From the NCBI RefSeq assembly GCF_017591425.1, contig NW_024466512.1:14635001-14699000 (forward strand): a DNA stretch of 64,000 nucleotides, given 5' to 3'. The DNA comes from Ochotona curzoniae. Lineage: Eukaryota > Chordata > Mammalia > Lagomorpha > Ochotonidae. Numbering within the stretch: position 1 is the stretch's first letter; the number at the start of each line of letters is the position of its first letter. A program made the position numbers and the translations under genes. This document shows positions 1-10,190 of the stretch, in pieces. A model generated the notes under the pieces. That model was not told where the DNA came from and did no database searches. It saw only the letters and a list, made by a program, of their open reading frames with translations.

Positions 1-901
1 GAGGGTAACAGTTCTTCCTTCAGCAACTGCCAGACTTGGAACAACTGGCATGCTGAGCCCCAGCCTGAGCCTCCCTTATGTTGTGAAAAGAGCCAGGGTT
101 TTATTAAAACATCTGCTTCTCTCCATCAGTGGGACAAAGACATAAAAAATAAATAAAGAAATAAATAACAGGGCCTCCCCACCGTTCTGGCCAGGCAGGT
201 CCCATTCCTTCAGGAAGCTACTCTGAGGCTGGCTGATGATACCCTTGCTGGACATCTACCTCTTGCCAAATCTGGAGCTGCTGAAGGTTTCCTGAACTCT
301 GTGCCCTCCTTGCTTGTTGAGACTGTGTGTCTGGGCCAGGGATCACGTGTTTCTTTCATCAACACCAAGAGTTGCCAGACACACGCTGAGGCTGTTAAAT
401 AAACAAGGACTGACAGAGGCGTAACTGCCTCCTCCACCCTACACACAGCTATAAGGTGCAGGATGCGTGTGCCCATCCTGACAGCCTGTCTGTCCACTGC
501 ATATGCCCAGGAGGGAGAGTCATTGATTCCCTGGCCTCTTAGCAACCCTGTAATCAATTCCTCCTGACACTTGTCAGACTCTCATACCTCGTCTGCTGCT
601 GCTTCCTGGAGGAGCTCATTTCACAGAAACTGTGAACATAGTTACACTGATGGGAGTCACAGTTTTTTTTTCCTTCTTTTGTTTTCTTTCCCCTGCACTG
701 TTAAATGGGTGACAATCAAGGCAAAGTAAACCAGAAGGCTACACTACACCAGGGACCCAGGACTGTAAGGTACAGGGCCTGAGTGATCGGCTGCCCAGTG
801 ATGCAGCACAGCTGATGGGTTTCAACATGCTAATTTTCTTCCCTACCCTTGAAGAATCTACTGGATGGTGTGGATTCTGAATGAGTTCTCTTTTATAAAA
901 G
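1..901. other. Unassigned non-coding stretch
   Basis: I recognise no gene or repeat family here. It holds an A-rich patch with several AATAAA-like words near 143-170 and a T-run near 664-672. An open frame of 115 codons on the minus strand (210-557) starts with ATG, but its translation shows no known domain, signal peptide or biased composition, so I treat it as a chance frame. Confidence 0.5.
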
Positions 902-1228
902 AAAAAAATTTATCTTATTTGAAGCACAGAATTACCAACAGAGAGACACAGAGGCATCTTCCACACACCTGTGCACTCTCCCAAATGGCCACACTAACCA
1001 GGGCTGGACCAGGCAGAAACAGGGGCCTGGAACATCATCCAGATCTCCTGTGTGAGTGGCAGATGGCTAACTGCTTAGACCATCTTCCATGGATTTCTGC
1101 AGCTTGTTAGCAGGAGCTGGATCAGAAGTGGAACAGTGTGGATGCAAACCAGAGGTGCCATATAAAATGCTGGCACTACGGGTGATGTCACAGCGGCCGC
1201 TTCACCTGATGTGCCACAGTGCCAACCT
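902..1228 (-). mobile_element. C-repeat SINE, diverged, antisense
   Basis: Read on the minus strand, the element begins at 1228 with a GGC...CACTGTGGC-like tRNA-derived head. It passes through the CCCATATGG-like block, the GATCCAGCTCC block and the GGAAGAT block, and ends in an A-rich tail at 902-908. It is full length but well diverged, and no clear target-site duplication remains. The 81-codon frame inside it is a by-product of the SINE. Confidence 0.85.
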
Positions 1229-1449
1229 CTGACTATTTTTTCATCTCCAAAGTCCTCTATCCTCTGTCCATGGCCAAGGAATATTTATTAAATAATAAAT
1301 TCACAGTAGCCAAGATCTCAGAAATAAATAAGCTCATCAAATGCTGTTGCTAATTTGGCCTGTGGAAGTGGAATCATGATATGGTCTATGGGAGACTGAG
1401 ATTGAGTAAATGGAAAATTCAGAAGGAAGAAGCAAGTCCACCCACCCTT

Positions 1450-1625
1450 AGTGCCTGTCTCATGCCAAATTCTTAACACACATGACACATGTTCACTGTA
1501 ATTCTTCCAAAAACAGGTATTACTGTCCCTGTTTACAAATGAACTCTACAACTCAACAAGGCAAATTTACTAGGCCAAGGTCAAATAGCTAGAACAAAGC
1601 AGACCTGGTGGTCTTCCCCACTAGC
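1450..1625 (-). mobile_element. MIR SINE fragment, antisense
   Basis: The order of blocks is that of an antisense MIR: a CATGCCAAATTCTTAACAC-like start, a stretch like 'ATTACTGTCCCTGTTTACAAATGA' (normally the complement of the CTCATCTGTAAAATGGGG core), then 'CCAAGGTCAAATAGCTAG' where the complement of the tRNA-like GTGACCTTGGGCAAG block is expected. MIR is a tRNA-derived SINE shared by mammals, so this is a very old copy. Confidence 0.7.
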
Positions 1626-1732
1626 AAATGCAGCAGCCCATACAGAGCTTGCTAACATGGATCTTGCAGGGCTAGGTGAACAGGACTCTGCATTTTTGGC
1701 CAGTACTCTCAAAATTACTCCAGTGTTAAGAT

Positions 1733-1906
1733 GATGGATAGTGACACAAGCTTCAGAAAGGCATCCGGGTTAAAACCCAACTCTATGACCCTGAAGCCTG
1801 CAATCCTCCCGTTCCCTATCCGTGAAGTGAGAGAACATACACCACATAGCTTAAAGGAGCTTATAGGCTTAAAGTCAATAATGCAACAGTGTCTGGCATA
1901 GGCATG
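1733..1906 (+). mobile_element. MIR SINE fragment
   Basis: Sense-oriented MIR: a degenerate B box (GGGTTAAAACCCAACTC), the CTATGACCCTGAAG block, a CCCTATCCGTGAAGTG block standing for CCTCATCTGTAAAATG, and a 3' end reading AGTGTCTGGCATAGG that matches the usual AGTGCCTGGCACATAG ending. It lies about 110 bases from an antisense MIR, so the two are separate insertions. Confidence 0.7.
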
Positions 1907-3031
1907 CCCATGATATTTTGGGGTCCTGGGACAAGAGTTATAAGTGAGGCCTGCAGCCAACTGTCCATTGGCCTTCTCTTTTCAGCCAGGTTCTATTTAG
2001 CCCACCAGGATTTGGCACTGTCCAGGGAAGACATCACAGGCCATATCCCCTGAGGACTGTCCCTCCTACATGACCCTTTGTTCTGGGGTACAAATGGGCA
2101 GCATAGGGAAAAGGCCTACACAAGAGGGCCATTCTGGCAGGAAGGAAGGAAATTCAAGGGTTCCCAGTAGTGGAAGGGAATGAAGCCTTTAGGTGGCACA
2201 GTTCCCTGGGCCACTGACACTGCAGCTCCTGGGGAGGGCCCAGCAAGAGGCAGGCCAGAGCAGACTCCTCCAGAGCTCCGGGTCAAAGGATGGGGCCTCT
2301 TAGCCCAAAGCCAAGAATAGTCAGGAATGAGCAGGAAGATGCTCGGCCATCGCTAGTCCTGGCATTGGCATCAGTGCCACAATAACCAACTTCATGCATT
2401 TCTGCACCCCAAATCTGAAGACAAAAGCTGAAGCCCACAGCCTCCTCCTAGAGAGGCACAGTCATGGGTATCCAGGGCTGCATCAGGAGCAATGTGCCAA
2501 GAGAATGGCAAACAAGTGAGCGCTGATGGGATGTAATTAGCAGAGAACTCACCATCAATCCCCCAGGACAGAATTGTTAAGGCTACACCCATCCTAGCCC
2601 AGGGACCACAGAAAGCAAATTTAGCAGAGATGCTCTCCTCCTCCTTGTGTCTCTTCCAGAGAAGGAGCAGGCAAGTTTTAGTTTTGACATTGAGAGGTCA
2701 AAACTAAAGCCTGCAGCAGTAGGTGAGGTCCTAGATTCGTGCTAAGGCAGAGGCCGCTTGGGAGCAATGTGTCATCTTCAGAGACAAAAGCAAGACCTGC
2801 ATCATAGGGTGGGAAGGGCTGGACATGCTCCCTTCCCTTCTCCCTGGACTCCAAACACAGGCCCAGCAGAAAACCAGAGTCAACCACACTGCTCCCTTGG
2901 CAGCTCTTAAAACACTTCAACGCTCCTCTCAGGTGTGCATTCCTGCTGTCCACAGTCCTGTTGGAGGAGGGCCTTTCTGTCTTACAGAGGAAACACTGAG
3001 AAATCAGAGAGAACAAACTCTGTTATTGCAG
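1907..3031. other. Unassigned non-coding stretch
   Basis: No repeat family or gene is recognised. Base composition is mixed and there is no tandem structure. Open frames of up to 112 codons at 2678-3016 on the minus strand have no recognisable domain. Confidence 0.5.
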
Positions 3032-3165
3032 TGGCTTCTCATCCCTCATGACTTGGAGTTACACAGATCTGAGTTCAACTCCTCGCTCCGTGGTTCTAGG
3101 ACCAGGAACTAGTTCTCCTAACCTCAACTTCCTCATTTGTAGTATGGGAAAAGACATGCATTCAC
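3032..3165 (+). mobile_element. MIR SINE fragment
   Basis: The block 'GAGTTCAACTCCTCGCTCC' corresponds to the MIR B box. It is followed by AACCTCAACTTCCTCATTTG and TAGTATGGG, which match the CTCAGTTTCCTCATCTGTAAAATGGGG core in sense orientation. Confidence 0.7.
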
Positions 3166-3267
3166 AACTGCAAAAGTAATCTAATAATGTAAGAAATTAA
3201 TCAAATAATAAGGGCTCATAATCATTACCTATTTTACTTCTCATATAAATATGTTGTTAATGTTTGC

Positions 3268-3612
3268 TTTTATTTATTTAAAAGGCAGAGTGATGGGAAA
3301 CAGACAGAAATATCTTCCACCCACTGAGTCACTCCCCAAATTCCTACAGTAGCCAGGGCAAAGTCAGGAGCCTGAAACTCCACCCAGGTTTCCCACATGG
3401 TGGAGGGAACATGAAGAATGAAGTCATTACTGGCTCTTCCCAGGCACCTTAGCAGGGAGCTGGGTCACAAGTACAGAGTGAGAGAGCGAGAGAGCGAGAG
3501 AGCGAGAGAGAGAGAAAGTAAGTGTAGAGCAGATGGGACTTGAACCAAGTCCTCCTACATGGAAAATGAGTTTCCCAAATGACAGCCTGGCTTGCTGTGC
3601 CATAATACCAAT
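3268..3612 (-). mobile_element. C-repeat SINE with internal GAGAGAGC expansion, antisense
   Basis: On the minus strand the tRNA-like head lies at 3600-3612 (complement of TTGTGCCATAATACC) and the tail at 3268-3282 is an A/T-rich TTTATTTATTTAAAAG block. An extra run of GAGAGAGC units sits at about 3476-3516. It lies between the head and the GGAAGATG region rather than at the usual CT-rich 3' end, so it appears to be a local microsatellite expansion inside the element. Confidence 0.8.
3476..3516 (+). repeat. (GAGAGAGC)n-type microsatellite
   Basis: Three units of GAGAGAGC followed by pure GA steps, embedded in an antisense C-SINE. Confidence 0.9.
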
Positions 3613-3808
3613 CCACTTTTCATGAATTTTTAACCTACATTTTCTTGAAAATATTGGGAATATTCCCCTAATTAGTGTGTACAGTCCTGATAAGGCTTAA
3701 GCCCCCACATTGAGTTTCAGATTCCTCTTCCATCTAGCACCAAGCATAGTATCTGAGACACAAAAAGCGAGGGATAGATGCCTGAAGAATAAGCAAAATC
3801 ATTTAAAA

Positions 3809-4077
3809 GGTGATGTGGACATTGTGGCACATCAGATTAAGCTACTGCTTGGGACATGGCATACCCTATCAGAGTGCTCATTCAAGTTCAAGCTTCTCTG
3901 CTTCCAGTCTAGCTCCTGCTTGATGCTCCCAGCAGGCAGCACATGATGGCTCAGGTGTATGGAGCCCTGTTACCAACAGGGAGGACCAGAGGGTGCTCCT
4001 GGTTCCAGGCTTTGGTTCCTGGTCCAGCCCTAACTATTACAGAATTTTAGGGGATAAATAAGTCAATAGAAGATATT

Positions 4078-4117
<40 letters not shown>

Positions 4118-4182
4118 GACCTTCCCTGTCTTGGTCATGCTGCCTTTCAAACAAAGTCATAAATCTTCAAAATAATAATTTA
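3809..4182 (+). mobile_element. C-repeat SINE, old, with long CT tract
   Basis: The head is a diverged GGTGATGTGGACATTGTGGCAC. Next come a degenerate B box (TTCAAGTTCAAG), the CAGTCTAGCTCCTGC block and a 3' CT-rich region that has grown into a pure dinucleotide run at 4080-4111. The tail is CATAAATCTTCAAAATAAT. A 7-base ATTTAAA word on both sides may be the remnant of a target-site duplication, but it is too short to be sure. Confidence 0.8.
4080..4111 (+). repeat. (CT)n microsatellite
   Basis: About 16 uninterrupted CT units, grown out of the CT-rich 3' region of the surrounding C-SINE. Confidence 0.95.
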
Positions 4183-4516
4183 AACATGAACAAAAACGAA
4201 AGGAAAATGGAGCCATAAAACCAGCAACAGCCTGACGCAAGCAATGTGTAGTCAGGGAGGAGAGCAGGTGAAAGGTCCAGGCAGCCCACACTGTTTGCTG
4301 GCAAGACAGCATCTCACACATCAGTTGTGTGAGGCTCCTGTGAGCCTGCAGAAGGACTAGGGGAAAGAACTGAGGAGGATTTGTGTGCCACAGACATTAA
4401 CTAACTTTCAAAAGCTACAAAAGCCAAATCAAACTACAGAGTTAATCACATGGCTGAAACAACCTTTGCATGAAAATGCCTGCAGTTTCCTGGACAACCT
4501 TGCCCCTCTCTTCCAA

Positions 4517-4541
4517 TACACACACACACACACTCACACAC
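4517..4541 (+). repeat. (CA)n microsatellite
   Basis: CA repeat with one interruption (CACTCACACAC). Confidence 0.95.
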
Positions 4542-5421
4542 TTTGTGGCAGAGGGGTGGGGTTCTGGCACATATGGGAAGAAGCCAGCTGTCTCTGCCAA
4601 GGAGAGTCCTGAAGCTTGGGTCTTCCCATTGGCTTCCCCAAAGTGGTCTGGGCACAACCTCTCATTTCCACATTTGGAGTAAGGCTGGAATTCTAAGATA
4701 GGATAAAAAGTTCCCAGATAAGAAATAGGCCATGCATGATATGGGCCAGAAAACCAGAATAAAGAGCAAGAGATATAACAGAATCTGGGGAATGAGGACT
4801 TTGTTTCCACAAGGAATCAATAGAGGAACATATGCATGCACGCTCCTTCCAGTCTGCTTGAGAGAAAGAACCACATTCTCCCATCAATGCATCATATGGA
4901 TGGCACTCAAGGGATTTTGGTGTAATCCACCCGCCCAGTGCAAGACCCAACAAAACTGGGGAATACTACAAGCAGGGAAGACATAGAAAAGCTGCAGAAA
5001 AGTGCCAAGTAAGAAGGGCCTGTCCTCACCCATCTCTCCCAAGTGCCCCTGGACTCCTTCCATGGGAACCTTTTGACTCACACAATGAACTCCAGGCCTG
5101 TGGAATGGCCCTCCCCACCTGTGCACCTGCCAGCAACAGCCAGCATCAGCTTCAAGCCATCTCACCCAGGAGGCTCCTATGTCTCTGCTAACAACAGATG
5201 GCGGAGCATGACCAGGCCTTTGGCCCTTAGTGGGCCTAAGGGTCCAAATAAGCCCTGACTCTTCCTCCCCATCCTACCCAGTCTGTTAAGCCCAGAGAAT
5301 GCCTCAGACAGCCTCCTCGTTGAGCTCTGTCTGTACTTCTCCTCCAACTAAGTTTTGAGACCCTTCCCCAAAATATACCAAGACAGTGTGAGAAGGTAGT
5401 CAGACCTGCAGGAACACAGAG

Positions 5422-5452
<31 letters not shown>
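5422..5452 (+). repeat. A-run followed by (GA)n
   Basis: Nine As followed by eleven or so GA units. It may be the residue of a decayed SINE tail, but no SINE body is visible beside it. Confidence 0.9.
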
Positions 5453-5491
5453 AAAGAAAGAAACATAGCATTCCTCAGACCTCCTCCTAAC

Positions 5492-5612
5492 ATCTCCAGG
5501 TACTGTGCCACTGGATGTCCCCATTTTACAGATAATGTGGCTGAAGCCCAAACTTCAAGTCATGCTCAAGATCACATGACTGATCAGTGCAGGAGATGAC
5601 AGTGTGACCCAC
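5492..5612 (-). mobile_element. MIR SINE fragment, antisense
   Basis: CCCCATTTTACAGATAATG is an almost intact antisense MIR core. It is followed by GCTCAAGATCACATGACTGA (complement of the TGTGACCTTGGGCAAG block) and by the decayed head. Confidence 0.8.
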
Positions 5613-5650
5613 GACTCCCTGTTGACATAACCATCATTGACATCATGCCT

Positions 5651-5975
5651 AGCTTCATGGTGCTAAATGTTAAGCTACTGCTTGCAACATCAGCATCCCA
5701 TATCTGGGTACCCATTTGAGTTCCAGCTATAACACATTTGACCCAGCTTCCTGTTAATGAACTTGGGAAAGCATCAGAAGATGGTCCAAGTGCTTGTCCC
5801 CTAAAACCCTTATGTCAAGTCAAGCCTGGAAGGAGTTTCTGATTCCTGACTTTGGCCTGACACAGACCTGATTTGGCAGCCATTTTGAAAGTGAACCAGC
5901 AGATGTAAGATTGATTCTCTCCCTCTCTCTTGTTCTCTCTGCCTTCCAAATAAATAAATAAACCTTTTTAAAAGT
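5651..5975 (+). mobile_element. C-repeat SINE, old
   Basis: A TTAAGCTACTGCTTGCAAC head, CATCCCATATCTGGGTACC, a B-box region TTTGAGTTCCAGC, GGGAAAGCATCAGAAGATGG, a CT-rich 3' part, and the terminal CCTTCCAAATAAATAAATAAACC. It is full length and diverged, with no clear flanking duplication. Confidence 0.85.
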
Positions 5976-6286
5976 TCAAATAAAACCTACATCATACCTA
6001 TTCTCTGTATCATTCATGTACGTATTCAAGGTTAAAATAAATCAGAATTATTTTCTCGCTTTGTCTTTTCAAGACTTTGAGCAATTGTTTAGTCTGTCCA
6101 GGAGTTGAGTCAATGCTATACTGTCTAGGATTTCTTAAAAAGTTATAGAAGACAATGTGGGGAAGAAAACTACTGCATGACAGAAAAGAAGTGCGACCTG
6201 GTGAAGCTCTTCCTTCCTTCCTATAGGGTACCCATTAAATCCTGCTAATATTCAAATCAAGGCAAGGTACTTGGGTCAGTCCAGCA
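5976..6286. other. Unassigned non-coding stretch
   Basis: AT-leaning sequence with no recognised repeat, tandem structure or open frame of note. Confidence 0.5.
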
Positions 6287-6660
6287 TCTGTTACTATAGC
6301 CAAATGCCTGAAGTCCAAACTTTATAAGGGAAGAGAGTTTATTTAGAGTTGTTGAGGCTGAATACCTCAAATCAGGTAGCCAGCCCCTTTGGCTTGGCCT
6401 CTGGCAAGGGTCTCTTCACCATGTGGAAACATGGTCAAGAAGCCAGAAGGGAAAGAGGGGAGCCTGAGCATGGGAGACAGTCACCCTTTAACCCACGTCC
6501 CATGAGAACAACACCAATCTCTCCCATGGGTGATGTCCAAAGTGATCTGACCAGTCCTCCTAGGCTCCACTTCCAAAAGTTTCCACACCTCATGCTTTGC
6601 CACTCTGGAGACCAAGTTTCCAGTGTGTGAGCCCTTGGGGAATACATGCCAACCATACCC
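6287..6660 (-). mobile_element. MaLR solo LTR (MLT1/MST-like), antisense
   Basis: Read along + it opens with CTGTTACTATAGCCAAATGC and TTTATAAGGGAAGAGAGTTT. These are the complement of the MaLR LTR 3' end (ATAAACC...TTTATAAATTAC...TATAGCAACAG). It closes with CTTGGGGAATACATGCC and AACCATA, matching the complement of an MLT1/MST 5' end. The poly(A) signal of the LTR would be the complement of the TTTATTTAG motif near 6340. No internal retroviral sequence is present, so this is a solo LTR. Open frames at 6349-6726 are shadows of it. Confidence 0.75.
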
Positions 6661-7597
6661 AGAACCTAGCTCTATCCAAGTTCTCTCAGTTGATGAAAAA
6701 GGTCTAGGTGAAGCCATCATGGACAAAGAACAGGATCATTCCTACGCTGCTTCCCGATCCCCCAAGAAGCCATGGAGCTCACACCTTATCCTATTAGCAT
6801 GCCAAGAGATGTTTTTATGATTAAAAAGAAATTTTTATATGTAGTATTAAAAAGAAAGTTTTGTATGTAGTATTCCAGAGCCCCTTAGAAACAAATGCTC
6901 TATGTTCATTTAAAAATGTTGATTTCCTACTATAAGCCCCCTATATTATGATGTCAACATGTACTGAATAGAAATCATTACAGGGGATAGATCAAGGTGA
7001 CTTACTGGACCGTGAGAGAGCTTGGAGCTCTTCCTCATACATTTATTATCTGAGTATATAACTTTCTCTGTAATAAGAACTCACCTCTCTTTTTTTCTTT
7101 TTCCTTGGGGAAATCTGAAAGCCTTAAGTTCAACCTTCAAAGAAACCTCCTTCAGATAAGATGTAGACATCCAAGAGAGGAGCCTACAGGGAAAGGCAGG
7201 TGTGCAGCAGGTGTGCCTAGTATGGAGGGGGTGGAGCACTTTTAATGTTTCAGTAAAGAGAAACCTGGGAAAGACAGAGAAGAGAAGTCAGTTCTCACCC
7301 CAATGCAGTTGATGGGTTGAGAGAAAACACTTGAACAATCAATAGGATTTGAGATTCAAAGAAAAGAATGAAGTGAGAGCTGGCTGTGGAAGACTAACGA
7401 AATCTCAGAGAACATTGGTCAATGCCTTTACCATAGGCCCCTGTAACCCTGCAGCAAGACAACAGGACAGTGAAGTGTGGACACAGGTCAGCATCAGTTA
7501 ATGACTACACACTCCATACTGTAGCACTGGACTCACCACATCTCCAATTGAAACACTGCCCATGCTTAGCATTCTCAAATTAGAATCAAGTTGAGCA
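6661..7597. other. Unassigned stretch with a 26-bp duplication
   Basis: No transposon family is recognised. The only clear structure is a direct tandem pair of 26-bp units at 6823-6874. The rest is AT-leaning unique-looking sequence. Confidence 0.5.
6823..6874 (+). repeat. 26-bp tandem duplication (2 units)
   Basis: Units 6823-6848 and 6849-6874 share AAAAAGAAA at the start and ATGTAGTATT at the end, with about three differences. The copies touch without a spacer, as expected for slippage or a small tandem duplication. Confidence 0.9.
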
Positions 7598-7908
7598 GGG
7601 CCCGGCGCGGTGGCGCAAGTGGTTAAAGGTCCTCGCCTTGCACGCCCGGGATCCCATATGGGTGCCGGTTCTAATCCCAGCGGCCCATCCAGCTCCCTGC
7701 CTGTGGCCTGGGAAAGCAGTCAAGGACGGCCCAAAGCTTTGGGACCCTGCACCCGTGTGGGAGACCCAGAAGAGGCTCCTGGCTTCGGATCGGCATAGTA
7801 TCAGCCGTTGCGCTCACTTGGGGAGTGAATCATCGGACGGAAGATCTTCCTCTCTGTCTCTCCTCTCTGTATATCTGCCTTTCCAATAAAAAAATAATAA
7901 AAATAAAT
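7598..7908 (+). mobile_element. Young C-repeat SINE (pika-type), full length
   Basis: This is the least decayed SINE in the window and the best reference copy. The head GGGCCCGGCGCGGTGGCGCA contains the Pol III A box (about TGGCGCAAGTGG). The B box is GGTTCTAATCC at about 7667-7677. The body has GATCCCATATGGGTGCC, GCCTGGGAAAGCAGTC and GGGAGTGAATCATCGGACGG. It ends in a CT-rich segment (CTCTGTCTCTCCTCTCTG), TATATCTGCC and an A/T tail with AATAAA words. The family derives from a tRNA, is transcribed by RNA polymerase III and is moved by L1 proteins. I see no convincing target-site duplication. Open frames of 60-83 codons over it are not genes. Confidence 0.95.
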
Positions 7909-8180
7909 GAAATACATAGATGCTGCTGTCCTATGTTCCATGTCTGTGGACCAAGACCACCTGGGAGGGAACACACACCAAGGTCCAACACCAGAGCTTC
8001 TTCTGGCTCACAGCAGCTTCCTACTATCACCTGACTTCTTAGACAGGGCTACTTTCCTGTCCCATCTGGACGTATCTGGGAGAATGCTGCTACTGAACTG
8101 GATGCCTCTGCCTAATTTACAACCACGCATTTGTAGGTATGTGTGTACTTGTGTATTCTCTGATCTTGCTGTGGCCAGAG

Positions 8181-8300
8181 TATTATGAATTGAAAGGCGT
8201 TCCCCAAAAGTCATATGTTGAAGCACTAATCTCCAAGGACCCTGTATTTGGAAATAGGGAGGCAAATGAGCCTAAATAAGGTCGTAAAGGTCAGGCCCAC

Positions 8301-8370
<70 letters not shown>

Positions 8371-8583
8371 AGAGAGACAGAGAGAGGGAATGAGAATGAG
8401 CGAGCACAGACAGAAAGACTATTGGGGACACAGCCAGAGAAGCCAATAGTATCTGTAAGCCAGAGTGTGGTCTCGTGGCACAGCAGACTTGCCAACACCC
8501 TGATCTCAGACCTCTGGTCTGAGAAACTCACTTTCTGGTGCACCTGTGTCCTTCCATTATGACTTTGCTATCAAATTAGTACG
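8181..8583 (+). mobile_element. MaLR solo LTR (MLT1-like) with a GT expansion
   Basis: It opens TATTATGAATTGAAAGGCGT and CCCCAAAAGTCATATGTTG, the usual MLT1 5' end (TGTTATGAATTGAA...CCCCAAAAGTCATATGTTGAAG). It continues with GTATTTGGAAATAGGGAGGC and GAGCCTAAATAAGGTCGTAA, and ends ACACCCTGATCTCAGACC, TGAGAAACTCA and CAAATTAGTAC. The middle, normally a short CT-rich part, is replaced by a 64-bp GT array. It is a solo LTR with no internal region. Confidence 0.85.
8304..8367 (+). repeat. (GT)32 microsatellite
   Basis: An uninterrupted GT run of about 64 bases inside the MaLR LTR, likely polymorphic. Open frames on both strands through it give poly(Cys-Val) or poly(Thr-His) tracts and are not genes. 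Confidence 0.97.
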
Positions 8584-9070
8584 CTAAGTGAGACTGCAGG
8601 AAGAGGGTGAACCTGAAACCAAGGCTGGAGGGGTGGAGCAGGCACATTTGTTCTGGAACAGCCCTGGGGGATTGTACTTCTTGCCTACCTCCCAGAGAAG
8701 GGCCTCTGCCTGGGAATGGAGAGCCCTGATCACAGGTGATGGGAGCTTCCAGCTGAGTTGAATGAGGGGACAGCCACAAAGCAGGCATCCTATGGTCTGT
8801 ATCAAGCTATTTTCTTCTTGAGGAGCTCCCAAACAGAGGAAGATGACAGAAAAATGAGACTCATAATTTTCTGGAACCACTAAGATGGGTGAAAGGTGTG
8901 ACTCATGAGCCATTAGGATGAGTCAGAAAAGCCAGGACACTTTATTCAATACAGGACACACCAAGATGCCTATATACCAGCAAGGAAAATCCTGTGGTCC
9001 CATAAGAACCACAGGTAGACAGGAAGACCTTTCTGTGTCTCTACAGTTGTTCCAAAAGACTTTGCTGGAG
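8584..9070. other. Unassigned non-coding stretch
   Basis: No repeat is recognised. A 109-codon minus-strand frame (8584-8913) has no domain I recognise. Confidence 0.5.
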
Positions 9071-9344
9071 TCAGGGCTGTGGCACAGTGGGTTATGCTGC
9101 TGTCTATAATACTGGTATTTGGCTGCCAGTTTGTGTCCTGGCTACTCTATTTTTTTATTCAGTTTCTTGCTGATGGTCTAGGAAAGCAGTGGAAGATGAC
9201 CAAATGCAAGAGTCCCTGCATCCACGTGGAGACTCGAAGAAGCTCCATTCCTGGCTCCACCTGGCCCAGCACTGGCCACTGCAAGTATTGGGGGGTGTGC
9301 CAGTGAATATCTTTCGAATAATTACATTGATCTTTTTTAAAGGA
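9071..9344 (+). mobile_element. C-repeat SINE, old
   Basis: Head AGGGCTGTGGCACAGTGGG with a recognisable A box, a decayed B box, GTCTAGGAAAGCAGTGGAAG and TCCACGTGGAGAC. The CT-rich 3' end is missing and it stops at CATTGATCTTTTTTAAAGG. Confidence 0.8.
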
Positions 9345-9365
9345 AAATATTTACTTGGTGAGAAC

Positions 9366-9640
9366 CATATGAGTGAGAACTTATACATTTAACCCAGAAA
9401 TAACATTCCAAGGGATTTTTCAAAGGTCACCTGCAAGCAAAAAAGAAAAAAAACCCATATTATATGAGAAAGATATTTTAGCACTGTCTAGAATAGTCCA
9501 AACTGGAAATTGCCTGTCAAACAAAATGAAAGTGAGATGTTCATAGTGGCTTATATTTGCATTACAGTCATGCAAATTATACAGAAATGTGAAATAATGT
9601 CTATGATATATGATGTTCAATAATAAAAGTATAATCCCTA
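9366..9640 (+). mobile_element. Old L1 (L1M-like) 3' fragment
   Basis: Words in order (ATAGTCCAAACTGGAAATTG, CCTGTCAAACAAAATG, AATGTCTATGATATATGATG) follow the L1M tail pattern 'AATAGCAAAAACTGGAAACAACC...AAATGTCC...AAGATATAT...'. A C-SINE interrupts or caps it at 9641. Confidence 0.5.
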
Positions 9641-9940
9641 GGGAGTGGTACCATGGGATAGCAAGTGAAGCCACCACACTGGCATCCCATATGGAGACTA
9701 ATTCAAGTCCCAGCTGCTCCACTTCAGATCCAGTTTCCTGTTAATGGCCTTGGAAAAACAATGGTAAATGGCCCAATAAATGCCTTGGGCCCCTGGACAT
9801 ACATGGGAGACAGAGATGAAGCTCCAGGCCCCTGGAGTCGGCCTGGCCATTTAACCACTCAGGAAACAAACCAGTGGATGGCAGGTCGGTCGGTCGGTCG
9901 GTCGGTCTCTAACTCTGCCTTTCAAATACATTTTCAAAAA
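9641..9940 (+). mobile_element. C-repeat SINE with (GGTC)6 and a target-site duplication
   Basis: Head GGGAGTGGTACCATGGGATA, CATCCCATATGGAGAC, B-box region TTCAAGTCCCAGC and GATCCAGTTTCCTG. A tetranucleotide GGTC run replaces part of the CT-rich 3' end. The flanks AGTATAATCCCTA (9628-9640) and AGCATATTCCCTA (9941-9953) match at 11 of 13 positions and are the decayed target-site duplication, so the insertion boundaries are good. Confidence 0.88.
9884..9907 (+). repeat. (GGTC)6 microsatellite
   Basis: Six perfect GGTC units inside the C-SINE just upstream of its CTGCCTTTCAAAT end. Confidence 0.97.
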
Positions 9941-10024
9941 AGCATATTCCCTACATGCGAAGCCCTGCCTTGAGCACAACATTGTGTTATTCATCTCCTG
10001 CTTTTTCTGTTTTTCTTCTCACAC

Positions 10025-10190
10025 AGCCCCTGCAAAAGGCAGGGCACTATATCCTTATTATAGAGACGAGAAAACGGAGACAAAGCGCTCAGTAAGTTTC
10101 CATACACCTCACTGTTAGTAGAAAATTCAAACCTAAGCTTGATGATATCAAAGCTATTTCTCCCTATCCAACATGCTACAAAAACCCCAG
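10025..10190 (-). mobile_element. MIR SINE fragment, antisense
   Basis: ATCCTTATTATAGAGACGAG and AAAACGGAGACAAAGCGCTC match the antisense MIR core 'ATCCCCATTTTACAGATGAGGAAACTGAGGC'. The 3' part is decayed. Confidence 0.6.

Larger units (their letters stand above)
4183..5491. other. Unassigned stretch with two microsatellites
   Basis: No gene or transposon family is recognised. A CA run lies at about 4517-4541 and a poly(A)/GA run at 5422-5452. The many overlapping open frames at 4385-4986 cross the CA run on both strands in several frames, which is typical of simple sequence and not of coding DNA. Confidence 0.5.

Noticed and set aside
7598..7690. Functional tRNA gene suggested by A and B boxes
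   Set aside because: The boxes belong to the tRNA-derived head of a C-SINE. The cloverleaf is not maintained, and the SINE body follows directly.
8226..8562. Frames of about 105 codons on both strands with Cys-Val or Thr-His runs
   Set aside because: They run through the (GT)32 microsatellite, which lacks stop codons in most frames.
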